Source: an uncultured Paracoccus sp.
Lineage (GTDB): Bacteria > Pseudomonadota > Alphaproteobacteria > Rhodobacterales > Rhodobacteraceae
DNA: 57,744 nucleotides
Assembly: GCF_946221145.1 (NCBI RefSeq)
Contig: NZ_CAMIOH010000001.1
Coordinates: 1 to 57,744 of the forward strand
Direction: 5' to 3'
Shown here: one piece after another, positions 1 to 9,064 of the stretch
Layout: each line of letters opens with the position of its first letter
Numbering within the stretch: the first letter of the stretch is position 1
The notes under the pieces: model-generated
What the model was told of the DNA's origin: nothing
Database searches by the model: none
What the model saw: only the letters and a program-made list of their open reading frames with translations
Translations under genes and position numbers: made by a program

Positions 1-1
1 C

Positions 2-904
2 GATTTCAACGACCCCGCCGACCTGGACCGGCTGCGCGGGCTGATCGACCAGGCCGATGTCGTGGTCGAGAATTTCAAGCTGGGCGGGCTGGCGCGCTTT
101 GGGCTGGACTATGACACGCTGTCGGCGCGCAATCCGGGGCTGGTCTATGCCTCGATCACGGGCTTCGGTCAGGACGGGCCGCGCGCGGCGCAGCCGGGCT
201 ATGACGTGCTGATCCAGGGCATGTCGGGGATCATGGACCTGACCGGCGATCCGGGGGGCGAACCGCAAAAGGTCGGCGTGGCCTGGATCGACATCTTCAC
301 CGGGCTGTATGGGGTGATCGCGGTGCAGGCGGCCCTGGCCGAACGGGCGCGGTCGGGGCGCGGCCAGCAACTGGATCTGTCGCTGCTGGATTGCGGCATC
401 GGCGTGCTGGCCAATCAGGCCGCCAATCATCTGCTGGGCGGGATGGTGCCGCATCGTCTGGGCAATGCGCATCCCAGCATCGTGCCCTATCAGCTTTTCC
501 CGGCGCGTGACGGGCATCTGATCATCGCCTGCGGCAATGACCGGCAGTTCGCGGCGCTGTGCCGGGTGCTGGAACTGGACGGGCTGGCCGAGGATCCCGA
601 TTACGCGACGAACCCCGCGCGCGTCGCCCATCGTGACCGGCTGGTGCCGATGCTGACGGCCGCCATGCAGGTCCGCACCCGCGCCGATCTGATCGCCGCG
701 ATGGAGGCCGCGGGCGTCCCCGCAGGCCCGGTCAATGACGTGGCCGAGGCATTGGCCGAACCGCAGGTCCAGGCGCGCGGCATGAAGATCGCGCCCGAAG
801 GCATCGCCGGCCTGCGCACCCCCATCCGCATGGCCCGCAGCCCGCTGGTCCTCGACCGCGCAGCCCCCGCCCTTGGCGACGGCGACTGGCGGTTTACGCC
901 ATGA
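2..904 (+). CDS. Class III (CaiB/BaiF) CoA-transferase, 5' end outside window
   Basis: The last 300 residues of a family III CoA-transferase, which moves CoA between an acyl-CoA and a carboxylic acid through an aspartyl-CoA intermediate. The reading frame is open from base 2, so the start lies upstream of the window and the GTG at 62 is only an internal valine. Family features visible are VVENFKLGG near the left edge, SITGFGQDGP, the glycine-rich DVLIQGMSG, and the WIDIFTGLYG segment whose aspartate matches the catalytic Asp of the family. The C-terminal PAGPVNDVAEAL stretch is also typical. The substrate cannot be told from the sequence. A GC hairpin (908-930) follows the stop, so this gene probably ends its transcript. 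Confidence 0.9.
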   Translation, partial: DFNDPADLDRLRGLIDQADVVVENFKLGGLARFGLDYDTLSARNPGLVYASITGFGQDGPRAAQPGYDVLIQGMSGIMDLTGDPGGEPQKVGVAWIDIFTGLYGVIAVQAALAERARSGRGQQLDLSLLDCGIGVLANQAANHLLGGMVPHRLGNAHPSIVPYQLFPARDGHLIIACGNDRQFAALCRVLELDGLAEDPDYATNPARVAHRDRLVPMLTAAMQVRTRADLIAAMEAAGVPAGPVNDVAEALAEPQVQARGMKIAPEGIAGLRTPIRMARSPLVLDRAAPALGDGDWRFTP

Positions 905-907
905 AAA

Positions 908-930
908 CCCCCCGCCGAAATGGCGGGGGC
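908..930 (+). terminator. GC-rich hairpin after CoA-transferase
   Basis: A C-rich arm (908-916) and a G-rich arm (922-930) pair around GAAAT immediately after the CoA-transferase stop. There is no clear T tract, so it is a likely but not textbook intrinsic terminator. Confidence 0.55.
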
Positions 931-1058
931 GAATGGTAGGTCAGGGGCGGGTGGCGGGGCAACGGTATCGCGCATGTCTTTGCCCTGGCTGGAGACGATC
1001 ACTGAACAGCCCCATGTTTCGTGGACGCCTTCTTCGCTAACTTTTAGGCAAGGAGACC

Positions 1059-1126
1059 ATGATAGGCACAGGAATTTCACTGACGATTTCAAGCGTGATG
1101 CGGTCGCGCAGATCACGGAACGGGGC
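1059..1126 (+). pseudogene. IS3-family transposase OrfA, N-terminal fragment
   Basis: An AGGAGACC ribosome-binding site precedes an ATG at 1059. The recognisable protein (HRNFTDDFKRDAVAQITERG) is in the frame of base 1061, so a one-base shift separates the start codon from the coding frame. Homology stops at about 1126, where the inverted OrfB piece begins. This is the helix-turn-helix end of an IS3-type OrfA and cannot make a working protein. Confidence 0.7.
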
Positions 1127-1137
1127 CATCGGCGCAG

Positions 1138-1490
1138 GTCAGGATCGCGTTCGAGGTGAACTCGGTGCCGTTGTCACTGACTACCGTCGTCTGCTTGCCG
1201 CGCAGCTCGAACAGCGTTGCCAATTCACGTGCCACCCTTGCGCCTGACAACGATGTGTCGGCAATCGGGGCCAGGCATTCCCGCGTGCAGTCATCTACCA
1301 CGGTCATGATCCGGAAGCGACGACCATCCGTCAACTGATCGGATACAAAGTCCAACGACCAGCGTTGGTTCGGCATCAAAGGCAATGTCATCGGTGCCCG
1401 CGTGCCGATGGCCCGCTTCCGCCCGCCACGACGGCACACGTGCAGCCGTTCCTCGCGGTAGATGCGGAACAGGCGCTTGTGGTTCACCAC
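1138..1490 (-). pseudogene. IS3-family transposase OrfB, integrase-core fragment
   Basis: On the minus strand the frame reads VNHKRLFRIYREE, then PNQRWSLDFVSDQL and VVSDNGTEFTSNAIL. These are the region before the core and the first two acidic positions of the DDE integrase fold (D in SLDFVSD, D in VSDNGTEF). The third acidic residue and the C-terminus are missing because the frame runs into the OrfA fragment near 1138. It lacks a plausible start and is non-functional. Confidence 0.8.
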
Positions 1491-1520
1491 ATGACACGCA
1501 GAACCTACAGGACCCACGAA

Positions 1521-1575
1521 TAGGCAAGGCAGGACGTGTTCGATTATATCGAGACGTTCTACAATCCGACGCGCA
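1521..1575 (+). pseudogene. IS3-family transposase OrfB, C-terminal fragment
   Basis: Plus-strand residues ARQDVFDYIETFYNPTR match the conserved C-terminal segment of IS3-type OrfB (usually followed by RRHS). The match breaks after about 1572. It lies opposite in strand to the adjacent OrfB core piece, so the two do not come from one simply truncated copy. Confidence 0.6.
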
Positions 1576-1783
1576 GCCGCTCGATCCCGGTGCCGATCAG
1601 CCGGCGTGCGGCCATGTGCAGGCCGGGCGCGTTGATCGTTTCGACTGTGGCCAGTGTGTCCGGCAATTCGCCCCGCTCGGCCTCGGGCACGCCGGCCGCC
1701 GGTTCGTCCAGCAGCAGGACCAGGGGGTTGGGCTGCATGACCGCCCGCGATGCGGGCATGGATTGGCAGGCGGTGGATGACAT
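1559..1783 (-). pseudogene. Possible ABC-transporter ATPase fragment
   Basis: A minus-strand frame contains NPLVLLLDEPAAGVPEAERGEL, resembling the Walker B/D-loop region of LivG-type ABC ATPases. No Walker A or signature motif accompanies it, and the surrounding residues are not recognisable. It is best read as a decayed fragment between the IS remnants and dnaE2. Only the one motif supports it. Confidence 0.35.
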
Positions 1784-1821
1784 GATCTTCTGTCGCGCCA
1801 GTAGTGATTTTTTCCTGGCTT

Positions 1822-4800
1822 TTATCGAAAATCCCGCGACCTCATGCTAATCTTGGTGTTGTTTCGACCGTTTGAATCGGGTGCGTCATGCCGGAGCTGT
1901 TTCCTCAGGCTGTGGTGCGGTAGGAGCACCTCTTCTCGCTCGCCGATACTGGCCAGGTCTTGCGAGAGGTCTGTGATCCTATGTGCCACAAGATGCACCA
2001 CCTCGCTCTCACGCTGAATGCGGCCACTTACAGCAATCATGCTGGACGAGAGGATCGTGCGCCGGAACCGTTCAAAGACCTTTTGCCACACTACGACATT
2101 AGCAATGCCGGTCTCGTCCTCCAACGTAATGAACAGCACACCATTTGCAGAGCCGGGGCGTTGACGCACGAGGATGATCCCTGCCACTTCAAGCCAGTGC
2201 CGGTCGCGCGACCCCATGGCTTCGGTGCAGGATGAGATCCGGCGTTTCGTCAAATCTGGGCGCAGGAAAGTGATTGGATGTCGGCGCAGGGTCAGGCCCG
2301 TGTGGGCATAATCCTCGGCCACCTCGCGGCCAGCTGCCATCGACCGTAACATGACGGTGGGTTCATTTGCCTCTACAACCGTTTGCCCCTTGTGCGTCGA
2401 AGCGGCGGCGAAAAGTGGCAGTTCTTCGTTGCGTAATCCGCAGATTGCCCAGATTGCCTCGCGCCGGGCAAGGCCGAGGGCCGGGCGGAAGCCATCGGCT
2501 TCGGCTATGCGCGCCAGTGCCGATACGGGAACATTCACGCGTCGCCAGAGATTGCAGACCGAAGTGAAGGGTTGGTCGGCTCTTGCTGTGGTGATCAGGT
2601 CTGCATGGGCTTTGGACAGGCCCTTGACCATGCGCAGTCCAAGGCGGACGGCAAAGCGCGTGTCGTCGCCGGTCGGCTCCAGTGTGCAGTCCCAGCGGCT
2701 GGCATTGACGCAGACAGCCCGGATCACGACGCCGTGATTTTGGGCGTCGCGCACGATCTGTGCTGGGGCATAGAAGCCCATCGGTTGGCTGTTCAGCAGT
2801 GCCGCGCAGAAGACCTCGGGGTGGCGGCATTTCAGCCAAGCCGAAGCATAGGCTAGCAGAGCAAAACTGGCGGCATGGCTTTCAGGAAAGCCATAGGATC
2901 CGAAGCCCTCCAATTGCCGAAAGATGCGCCTGGCGAACTTCTCTTCGTAACCCCGCGCGACCATACCCGAGATAAGCTTGTCCTCGAACATCGATACGCC
3001 ACCGCTCTGCTTGAAGGTTGCCATAGACTTGCGCAGCAGATCGGCCTCTCCAGGCGTAAACCCGCCGCATTCGATGGCGACCCGCATAGCCTGTTCCTGG
3101 AACAGCGGCACACCGAGCGTCTTGCCCAGCACCTTTTTCAATTCGGGCTTGGGATAGTCGGGTTTTTCCAGACCCGCGCGGCGGCGGAGATAGGGGTGGA
3201 CCATATCGCCCTGGATCGGGCCTGGCCGGACGATGGCGACTTGGATTACGAGGTCGTAATATTCGCGGGGTTTCAGGCGTGGCAGCATCGACATCTGCGC
3301 TCGACTCTCGATCTGGAAGGTGCCGATCGTATCGGCCCGGCAGATCATATCATAGGTCGCCTGGTCGTTCTGAGGGATCGAGGCAAGATCGTGCCTGATC
3401 CCCTTGTGCGCGGCCAGTAGGTCCAGCCCCTTCCTCATGCAGGTTAGCATCCCGAGCGCCAGCACATCGACCTTCATGAAGCGCAGGGTGTCGATATCGT
3501 CTTTGTCCCATTCGATGATTTGGCGATCTTTCATCGCGGCGGGTTCGATCGGCACCAGGTCGTCCAGCCTGTCCTGGGTCAGTACGAACCCGCCCGGATG
3601 CTGTGACAGGTGGCGGGGCGCACCGCGTAGCTGGGCGGCCAGATCCAAGGTCAGCCGTAGGCGGCGATCTTTGGGGTTCAAGTTAAGATCGCGCAGATCT
3701 TGGTCGGTTATGTCATCCGTCCAGCGGCCCAACTGGCGCGACAGGGTAGCGATCAAATCCTCTGGCAGGCCCATGGCCTTTCCAACATCGCGCAAGGCAC
3801 CCTTGGAGCGATAGCGAATGACTGTGGCAGTCAGCGCTGCCCGGTCGAAGGTATAGTGCTTGTAGATCCATTGGATCACTTCCTCGCGCCGTTCGTGCTC
3901 GAAATCTACATCGATATCGGGCGGCTCCTGGCGTTGCTCGCTAACAAAGCGCTCGAAGAGCAGGGTGTCGCCGGGGGGAATCGCGGTGATGCCCAGTACG
4001 TAGCAGACAGCAGAGTTCGCCGCCGAGCCACGACCTTGGCAAAGGATGTGATTGGCGCGCGCGTAACGGACGATATTGTTCACCGTAAGGAAGTAGGGCG
4101 CATAGCCCAGCTTGCCTATCAGGGCCAGTTCGTGACGCAGGGTCGCCGTCACCTCGGGGCGTACGCCTTCGGGAAAGCGGATGGCGGCACCTTCCCAAGT
4201 CAGACGTTCCAGCATCTGCTGCGGAGTCAGCGCCGGATCGTCACGTTCCTCAGGGTATTGGTAACACAGCTCTTCCAGGTTGAAGCGGCAGCGGTCAGCG
4301 ATTTCCAGCGTCCGGGCCAGCGCCTGGGGCCATCGGGCGAACAGGCGGTGCATTTCGGCAGGGGGCTTCAGGTGGCGGTCAGCATGACGCTCGCGGCGCA
4401 GGCCGAGGGAGTCGATGGTGGTGTTGTAACGGATCGCGGTCACCACGTCCTGAAGCCTGCGCCGTCCCGGCTCATGGAATAACACATCGTTGGTGACGAC
4501 CACCGACACTCCGAACTGCTTCGCCAATTGCGACAGTTCCCACAGCCGCATCTGGTCATTTGGCCGTCGCCGCAAAGTCAGCGCCATATACGCGCGATCG
4601 CCGAAATAATCGCGCATGCGGCGCAGATGCAGGATGCAGGTATCGTCGGGCAGGTCCGGTATCAGCACAATGATCAAGCCCTCGCCATAGGTTGCGAGGT
4701 CTGCCCATTCTAGATGACATCTACCCTTGCCGGCGCGTCCTTTGCCCAGTGTCAGCAGGCGGCAGAGCCGTGACCAGGCCGCGCGGTCCATCGGATAGGC

Positions 4801-5034
4801 CAGCACTGACATGCCGCAGGCCAGATCGAGGCGGCAGCCGGGGATCAGCCGCACCCCGGTTGTCTTTGCCGCTTCATGGGCGCGGACGATCCCGGCCAGG
4901 GTATTTCGGTCCGCCACCGCAAGCGCCTCGATACCCATGACCGCTGCCGTCGCGAAAAGCTCCTCGGCCGAAGATGCTCCGCGCAGGAAGGAGAAATGCG
5001 AGGTCACCTGCAATTCGGCATAGCGCGCGCTCAT
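1822..5034 (-). CDS. dnaE2: Error-prone DNA polymerase III alpha subunit DnaE2 (ImuC)
   Basis: A 1070-residue C-family polymerase that performs damage-induced translesion synthesis with ImuA and ImuB. An N-terminal PHP domain opens with TSHFSFLRGAS. GRGSAANS (about 334-341) and PDIDVDF (about 372-378) hold the palm region and two catalytic aspartates; KVDVLALGML carries the third. An OB-fold segment with ITLEDETGIANVVVW lies near the C-terminus. The length is typical for DnaE2 and shorter than replicative DnaE. The ATG at 5034 was chosen because it overlaps the imuB stop as ATGA; an in-frame start 8 codons upstream (5058) is possible. It is last in a LexA-type SOS operon imuA-imuB-dnaE2. Confidence 0.95.
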   Translation of the reverse strand: MSARYAELQVTSHFSFLRGASSAEELFATAAVMGIEALAVADRNTLAGIVRAHEAAKTTGVRLIPGCRLDLACGMSVLAYPMDRAAWSRLCRLLTLGKGRAGKGRCHLEWADLATYGEGLIIVLIPDLPDDTCILHLRRMRDYFGDRAYMALTLRRRPNDQMRLWELSQLAKQFGVSVVVTNDVLFHEPGRRRLQDVVTAIRYNTTIDSLGLRRERHADRHLKPPAEMHRLFARWPQALARTLEIADRCRFNLEELCYQYPEERDDPALTPQQMLERLTWEGAAIRFPEGVRPEVTATLRHELALIGKLGYAPYFLTVNNIVRYARANHILCQGRGSAANSAVCYVLGITAIPPGDTLLFERFVSEQRQEPPDIDVDFEHERREEVIQWIYKHYTFDRAALTATVIRYRSKGALRDVGKAMGLPEDLIATLSRQLGRWTDDITDQDLRDLNLNPKDRRLRLTLDLAAQLRGAPRHLSQHPGGFVLTQDRLDDLVPIEPAAMKDRQIIEWDKDDIDTLRFMKVDVLALGMLTCMRKGLDLLAAHKGIRHDLASIPQNDQATYDMICRADTIGTFQIESRAQMSMLPRLKPREYYDLVIQVAIVRPGPIQGDMVHPYLRRRAGLEKPDYPKPELKKVLGKTLGVPLFQEQAMRVAIECGGFTPGEADLLRKSMATFKQSGGVSMFEDKLISGMVARGYEEKFARRIFRQLEGFGSYGFPESHAASFALLAYASAWLKCRHPEVFCAALLNSQPMGFYAPAQIVRDAQNHGVVIRAVCVNASRWDCTLEPTGDDTRFAVRLGLRMVKGLSKAHADLITTARADQPFTSVCNLWRRVNVPVSALARIAEADGFRPALGLARREAIWAICGLRNEELPLFAAASTHKGQTVVEANEPTVMLRSMAAGREVAEDYAHTGLTLRRHPITFLRPDLTKRRISSCTEAMGSRDRHWLEVAGIILVRQRPGSANGVLFITLEDETGIANVVVWQKVFERFRRTILSSSMIAVSGRIQRESEVVHLVAHRITDLSQDLASIGEREEVLLPHHSLRKQLRHDAPDSNGRNNTKISMRSRDFR

Positions 5035-6554
5035 CCGAAGACCCCGTGCAGAAACCACAAATGCGAGCGGGTGGCAGCGTCCTCGCCATCTCCTGCGCGG
5101 AAGATCCAGAAGCGTTCTCCGGTCTCGTTCTCAATGCGGAAATAATCGCGCACGGTGGTCAGTTCTGCGTCGCGCTTCCACCACTCCCCAAACACCCGCT
5201 CCGGACCGTCGGCGAGGCGGACATGATAGCGGACATTGCGCCACAAAATCCAGTTCGGCGGGTAGTCCGGCAGCAATGCCATAGTCTTGATCGGTTCAGG
5301 CCGTGGCAGCAGGCGCGAAGGCCGCGGCCAGTGATCGGGCCATCCGGCGCCGGTATCCTCGGAAAGCGCTGGGATGCGGTAAACCGCCCGTTCAGGAACG
5401 TCGCTAGCCACTGGCGCAAAGCGATAGACAGATTGCGCGCCTACCCGGTTGGCAAGTATGTCCATCAACCCGGATAGATCGGGCGCTTGCTTCTGGATCA
5501 GACTGCTGGGTAGCTGTTTTCTGGTCAAGGGCTCGGCAAGGATTGCCGCCAGCGACAGGATCTCGATGCCCAGACCAGGATTGATGGTCTCGATCTTGTC
5601 GCAGAGCAGCCGGGTCAAATGTTTTTGATCCCGCACAGGATGGGCAAGGCTGATCCGGATGGTCTGGATTTGATTGTCGATGCGGTGACAGAGCAGGTCG
5701 AGGCGGCGTGCGCCGAGATCGCGTTCTTCCAGTGCCTCGCAAAGGGCAGTGGTCAGCTTGCCGATATAGCGAGCAATGGTTTCGGGAGCTGCAATGGGTT
5801 CGGCAAAGGTGCGGCGGGTTTCGATCATGTCTTCAGGCCGGATGGGGGTGATTGGCTCTGCCACGTTGCCCAGAGCCTGATCCAGACGGCGGCAGAGTTC
5901 CGGGCCGAAGCGGAGGGTCAGCGGCGCGCGAGGCTGGCCGATCAAGTCCCCGATGCAATTGAAGCCAAGATTGCGCAGCCCTGACGAAGTCGCGGGCGGC
6001 AGCCGTAGCCCCTCAAGTGGCAGCGGCGAGATGATTGCCTTAGTCGGGCCGGATGCAGTGATGAATACCGGGTTGGCTGCATGGCGCGCCAAAGCATGGG
6101 CCGCGCCCAATGTATCGGCAATGGCGGCGCGAGCAGCAACACCGGACAGGGTCAGCCGTCCGAGTAGTGCATCGAGCATAGCCGCCTCACCGCCGTGCAG
6201 ATGATCGGTACCTGTGGAATCGATCACGATTCCGTCGGGCGCATCAACCGCGACGATCGGACTGAACCGCTGCAGGATCCACAAAGCAAGGCGGCCAAGG
6301 CTTTCTTCGTCGGCCCAAGGGTCGGCCCGTTCGACTGTCAGCCCCGGCACAAGCGCCTGCGCCTTGGTCACGGCCATGCCGGCGCATAACCCAAGCGCGC
6401 GTGCCGCTGCGTTGGCGGCCGTAACCATCCGAGAGTTTCCGACCCGTCCCGCAATGATCAGCGGCGCCTCAGCCGGCGGCGCTGCGCAGCCGGCCCGCCG
6501 CCGTAGCCGATCCGTCGGCCAATCCGGCAGGAAGACCGAGATGACCCGTGCCAT
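5031..6554 (-). CDS. imuB: ImuB, catalytically inactive Y-family polymerase-like mutasome protein
   Basis: A 507-residue ImuB homologue, the adaptor that links DnaE2 to the beta clamp in the alphaproteobacterial mutasome. The N-terminus (RVISVFLPDWPTDRLRRR) follows the Y-family fold, but the carboxylates expected in active polymerases are absent: the first motif is VFLPDWP, and the second region reads DAPDGIVIDSTG. Little-finger-like sequence follows (EPITPIRPEDMIETRRTF). The long C-terminal tail is typical of ImuB. Its start overlaps the end of imuA by 86 bases and its stop overlaps dnaE2 as ATGA, indicating coupled translation. Regulated from the LexA box before imuA. Confidence 0.93.
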   Translation of the reverse strand: MARVISVFLPDWPTDRLRRRAGCAAPPAEAPLIIAGRVGNSRMVTAANAAARALGLCAGMAVTKAQALVPGLTVERADPWADEESLGRLALWILQRFSPIVAVDAPDGIVIDSTGTDHLHGGEAAMLDALLGRLTLSGVAARAAIADTLGAAHALARHAANPVFITASGPTKAIISPLPLEGLRLPPATSSGLRNLGFNCIGDLIGQPRAPLTLRFGPELCRRLDQALGNVAEPITPIRPEDMIETRRTFAEPIAAPETIARYIGKLTTALCEALEERDLGARRLDLLCHRIDNQIQTIRISLAHPVRDQKHLTRLLCDKIETINPGLGIEILSLAAILAEPLTRKQLPSSLIQKQAPDLSGLMDILANRVGAQSVYRFAPVASDVPERAVYRIPALSEDTGAGWPDHWPRPSRLLPRPEPIKTMALLPDYPPNWILWRNVRYHVRLADGPERVFGEWWKRDAELTTVRDYFRIENETGERFWIFRAGDGEDAATRSHLWFLHGVFG

Positions 6555-7230
6555 CGCATGCCTCCAGTTCGATATCGAGACTTTCGCCTGCTCGCGCCCG
6601 AATCAGTTCGACCAGCCAGAGCGGCCGCCCGACACCCGGTACGGGCAGGGGCGCCGACGGCAGCGACGAGATGCGCCAGCGAGTCGTTGCTGCTGTCGGC
6701 TGTCCGAAATCGTCGGCTTCCGAGTGCTGCCGCCAGCGGCGAAGCGCCAGGCAAATGGTGCCGGTTCCCTTCGCCGCCAGATGTAGACGCCGGGAGGCGA
6801 TCATCGGCAGCCGGATGACATTGCCGACCACGGCGCCGAGGCCGCCATGGCGCAGGCCTTCCTCCATACAGGCCAGAACCGACCTGTCGTCTCCGGCTTC
6901 GACGAAGATCACTCGTCCAGGAGGCAGGCCAACCTGTTCCAGACCCGGAGCGAACAGGTCTTGCGTTGCCAAGCACCATAGCACCTGGCCAGGGATTCGG
7001 GCGGCAATCCCAGCTGCGAAGCAGGTCGCCGCTGCACCGTCTATTGCGCCATTGCCACCGTTCGCGATCTCGTGCAGGCGACCGAGCGCAAGCCCGCCGC
7101 CGGGCAGCTTCCGGTCCAACGATGCGATGCCAAAGGGCAGTATATCGCCTGTGGATGCGCCATCGCCTTCAAGGCACGCGATGCGCGCCCGAAGCGTGGC
7201 AATAGCGAGACTGTCTGCACGGCTGGACAT
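6469..7230 (-). CDS. imuA: ImuA, RecA-like mutasome accessory protein
   Basis: A 253-residue ImuA homologue, first gene of the mutasome operon. The N-terminal half has the RecA-fold pattern of the family: LPFGIASLDRKLPGGGLALG near residues 31-50, GQVLWCLATQDLFAPGLEQVGL, and a central GTGTICLALRRWRQ. No complete Walker A (GxxxxGK[ST]) is visible, as is usual in this family. ImuA proteins are thought to regulate RecA filaments or help assemble the mutasome. A consensus LexA box lies 60 bases upstream of the start, so induction by DNA damage is very likely. Confidence 0.9.
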   Translation of the reverse strand: MSSRADSLAIATLRARIACLEGDGASTGDILPFGIASLDRKLPGGGLALGRLHEIANGGNGAIDGAAATCFAAGIAARIPGQVLWCLATQDLFAPGLEQVGLPPGRVIFVEAGDDRSVLACMEEGLRHGGLGAVVGNVIRLPMIASRRLHLAAKGTGTICLALRRWRQHSEADDFGQPTAATTRWRISSLPSAPLPVPGVGRPLWLVELIRARAGESLDIELEACDGTGHLGLPAGLADGSATAAGRLRSAAG

Positions 7231-7289
7231 GCTTGGATGGTGCCTTTCTTGATCAGAACGACCTCTGCGTGAAACGATTCCGCTAGTTT

Positions 7290-7304
7290 GTTCTCTATTT
7301 GTTC
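7290..7304 (-). promoter_or_regulatory. LexA (SOS) box upstream of imuA
   Basis: GTTC-TCTATTT-GTTC on the plus strand (GAAC-N7-GAAC toward imuA) is a perfect match to the direct-repeat LexA operator of alphaproteobacteria. It lies 60 bases before the imuA start, where it would cover the promoter. Confidence 0.88.
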
Positions 7305-7383
7305 CGTATTAGGCCTGGAGTCAACCGGCACCTCATCAACCCCCGGAACCTCAAGTAAGACGGCGTCAAGACAAGATGAGATT

Positions 7384-9036
7384 TTACGTGCCGACACGCC
7401 CCACCCGCGCCAGCAGGATCACCGGCAGGATGCCGACCAGAACGATGGCCAGCGCGGCGATCGCCGCCTCCTCATAGGTGCCGCGCGCGGCTTCGCCATA
7501 CAGATGCGTGGCCAGCGTCTCGAAATTCAGCGGGCGCAGCAGCAGCGTGGCGGGCAGTTCCTTCATGCAATCGACAAAGACCAGCAGGCCGGCGGCGGCA
7601 AGCGCGGGCCGGGACAGCGGCAGGTGGACATGGCGCAGCGTGGCCGTGACGCCATGGCCCAGCGTGCGGGCGGACTGGTCATAACTGCGGGGAATGCGGG
7701 CCAGCCCCGCCTCGACCCCGCCGATGGAGATCGCCAGAAACCGCGCCAGATAGGCATAGCCCAAGGCCAGCCCCGTGCCGATCAGGATCAGGCCGGGGTC
7801 GATGCCCAACGCCTCCTTGGCGGTGCGGCCGATCCAGCGGTCTGCGCCCCCGGCGGCGATCAGGATGCCAAGCCCCAGAATGGTGCCCGGCATCGCATAG
7901 CCCAGCGAAGCGACCCGCTGCACCGCGCCCATCCCGCGCTGCGGCAGGATCCGGGCCGCATAGGCCACGACCAGCCCGCAGACCAGAACGGCGGCTGTCG
8001 CGACGGCGGACAGGGCGAATGTGTTCCACGCCTCGGCCAGCAGGCGGTCGGACAGGCCCGCAAAGCGGAACCGCCGCAGGGCCTCGACCGCCAGATAGGC
8101 GGCGGGCAGCACGAAGCCCAGCAGCACCGGCAGCAGGCAGACGCCAAGCGCGCCCCAGCCTGCGGCGCCGGTCAGCGGCTGGCGGGCCATGGGGCGGGCA
8201 CGCTGCGGGCTGACCGAATAGCGCTGCTTCCGCCGCGCCCAGCGTTCCAGCGAGATCAGCGCGACGACCAGCACCAGCATCGCCAGCGCGATCTGCGCCG
8301 CCCCCGCCAGATCCGACCGCGTGACCCATGTCGTATAGACGGAAATCGTCAGCGACCGCACGCCCAGGAATTCCGACGCGCCGATGTCGTTCAGCGTCTC
8401 CATCAGCGCCAGGCTGACGCCGACGGCGATGGCCGGACGCGCCAGCGGCAGGGCGACGCGCCACAGGATCTTGCGACGGGGCGTGCCGAGGGTATGGGCG
8501 ACCTCGACCAGGTTGGCGGCCTGCGTCATGAACATCGCCCGCACCGGCAGATAGACATAGGGGTAAAGCACCAGCCCCAGCAGGACAATCGCCCCGGTCA
8601 TCGAGCGGATGTCGGGCAGCCGGAACTGGCGCGGGCTGTCATAGCCCAGCACCGCCCGGACCGCCGACTGGAACGGGCCCAGCGGATGCAGCATGTCCAG
8701 ATAGGCATAGGCGACGATATAGGTCGGCACCGCCAAGGGCAGCAGCAGCGCCCATTCCAGCATCCGCCGCCCCGGAAAATCATAAGCCGTCACCAGCCAT
8801 GCGACCCCGGTGCCGATGATGGCGGTCAGCACGCCCACCCCCGCCATCAGCGTCGCGGTCTGCATCAGCGCATGGGGCAGGACATGGCGTGCCAGATGCG
8901 ACCACAGCCCGTCCGATCCCTGCGCCGCCTGCCAGCCAAGCGCCAGCACCGGCACCAGAACAAGCCCGGCGATCAGCAGGCTGGCCGCAGCCCAACCCCC
9001 CCCGCGCGGGCGGAGGGCCAGGGGCGTCACCGCCAT
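7384..9036 (-). CDS. fbpB: Ferric-iron ABC transporter permease (FbpB-like)
   Basis: A 550-residue fused double permease for periplasmic iron import, with about 12 hydrophobic segments in two halves. Each half has an EAA-loop: VAHTLGTPRRKILWRVALPL in the first, ARTLGHGVTATLRHVHLPLS in the second. FbpB/AfuB/SfuB proteins have this duplicated architecture. The ATG at 9036 lies 28 bases after the fbpA stop. Longer in-frame starts exist (TTG at 9090, GTG at 9084) but would overlap fbpA. It is the last gene of a fbpC-fbpA-fbpB transcript. Fe3+ is inferred from the neighbouring binding protein; thiamine-type transporters share the fold. Confidence 0.88.
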   Translation of the reverse strand: MAVTPLALRPRGGGWAAASLLIAGLVLVPVLALGWQAAQGSDGLWSHLARHVLPHALMQTATLMAGVGVLTAIIGTGVAWLVTAYDFPGRRMLEWALLLPLAVPTYIVAYAYLDMLHPLGPFQSAVRAVLGYDSPRQFRLPDIRSMTGAIVLLGLVLYPYVYLPVRAMFMTQAANLVEVAHTLGTPRRKILWRVALPLARPAIAVGVSLALMETLNDIGASEFLGVRSLTISVYTTWVTRSDLAGAAQIALAMLVLVVALISLERWARRKQRYSVSPQRARPMARQPLTGAAGWGALGVCLLPVLLGFVLPAAYLAVEALRRFRFAGLSDRLLAEAWNTFALSAVATAAVLVCGLVVAYAARILPQRGMGAVQRVASLGYAMPGTILGLGILIAAGGADRWIGRTAKEALGIDPGLILIGTGLALGYAYLARFLAISIGGVEAGLARIPRSYDQSARTLGHGVTATLRHVHLPLSRPALAAAGLLVFVDCMKELPATLLLRPLNFETLATHLYGEAARGTYEEAAIAALAIVLVGILPVILLARVGRVGT

Positions 9037-9064
9037 GGCAATGCGGCGGTGCCTTGCAGTATGG

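Larger units (their letters stand above)
1003..1575. mobile_element. Scrambled remnant of IS3-family insertion sequence(s)
   Basis: Three pieces of IS3-type transposase lie side by side in conflicting orientations: an OrfA N-terminus on the plus strand (1059-1126), an internal OrfB integrase-core piece on the minus strand (about 1138-1490), and an OrfB C-terminal piece on the plus strand (about 1521-1575). The segment from 1003, TGAACAGCCCCATG, begins with TG and precedes a ribosome-binding site and the OrfA start, so it may be the left IS end. No matching right end was found. The element is dead: each ORF is truncated and OrfA is frameshifted. It reflects nested insertion, inversion or deletion next to the mutasome genes. 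Confidence 0.75.
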
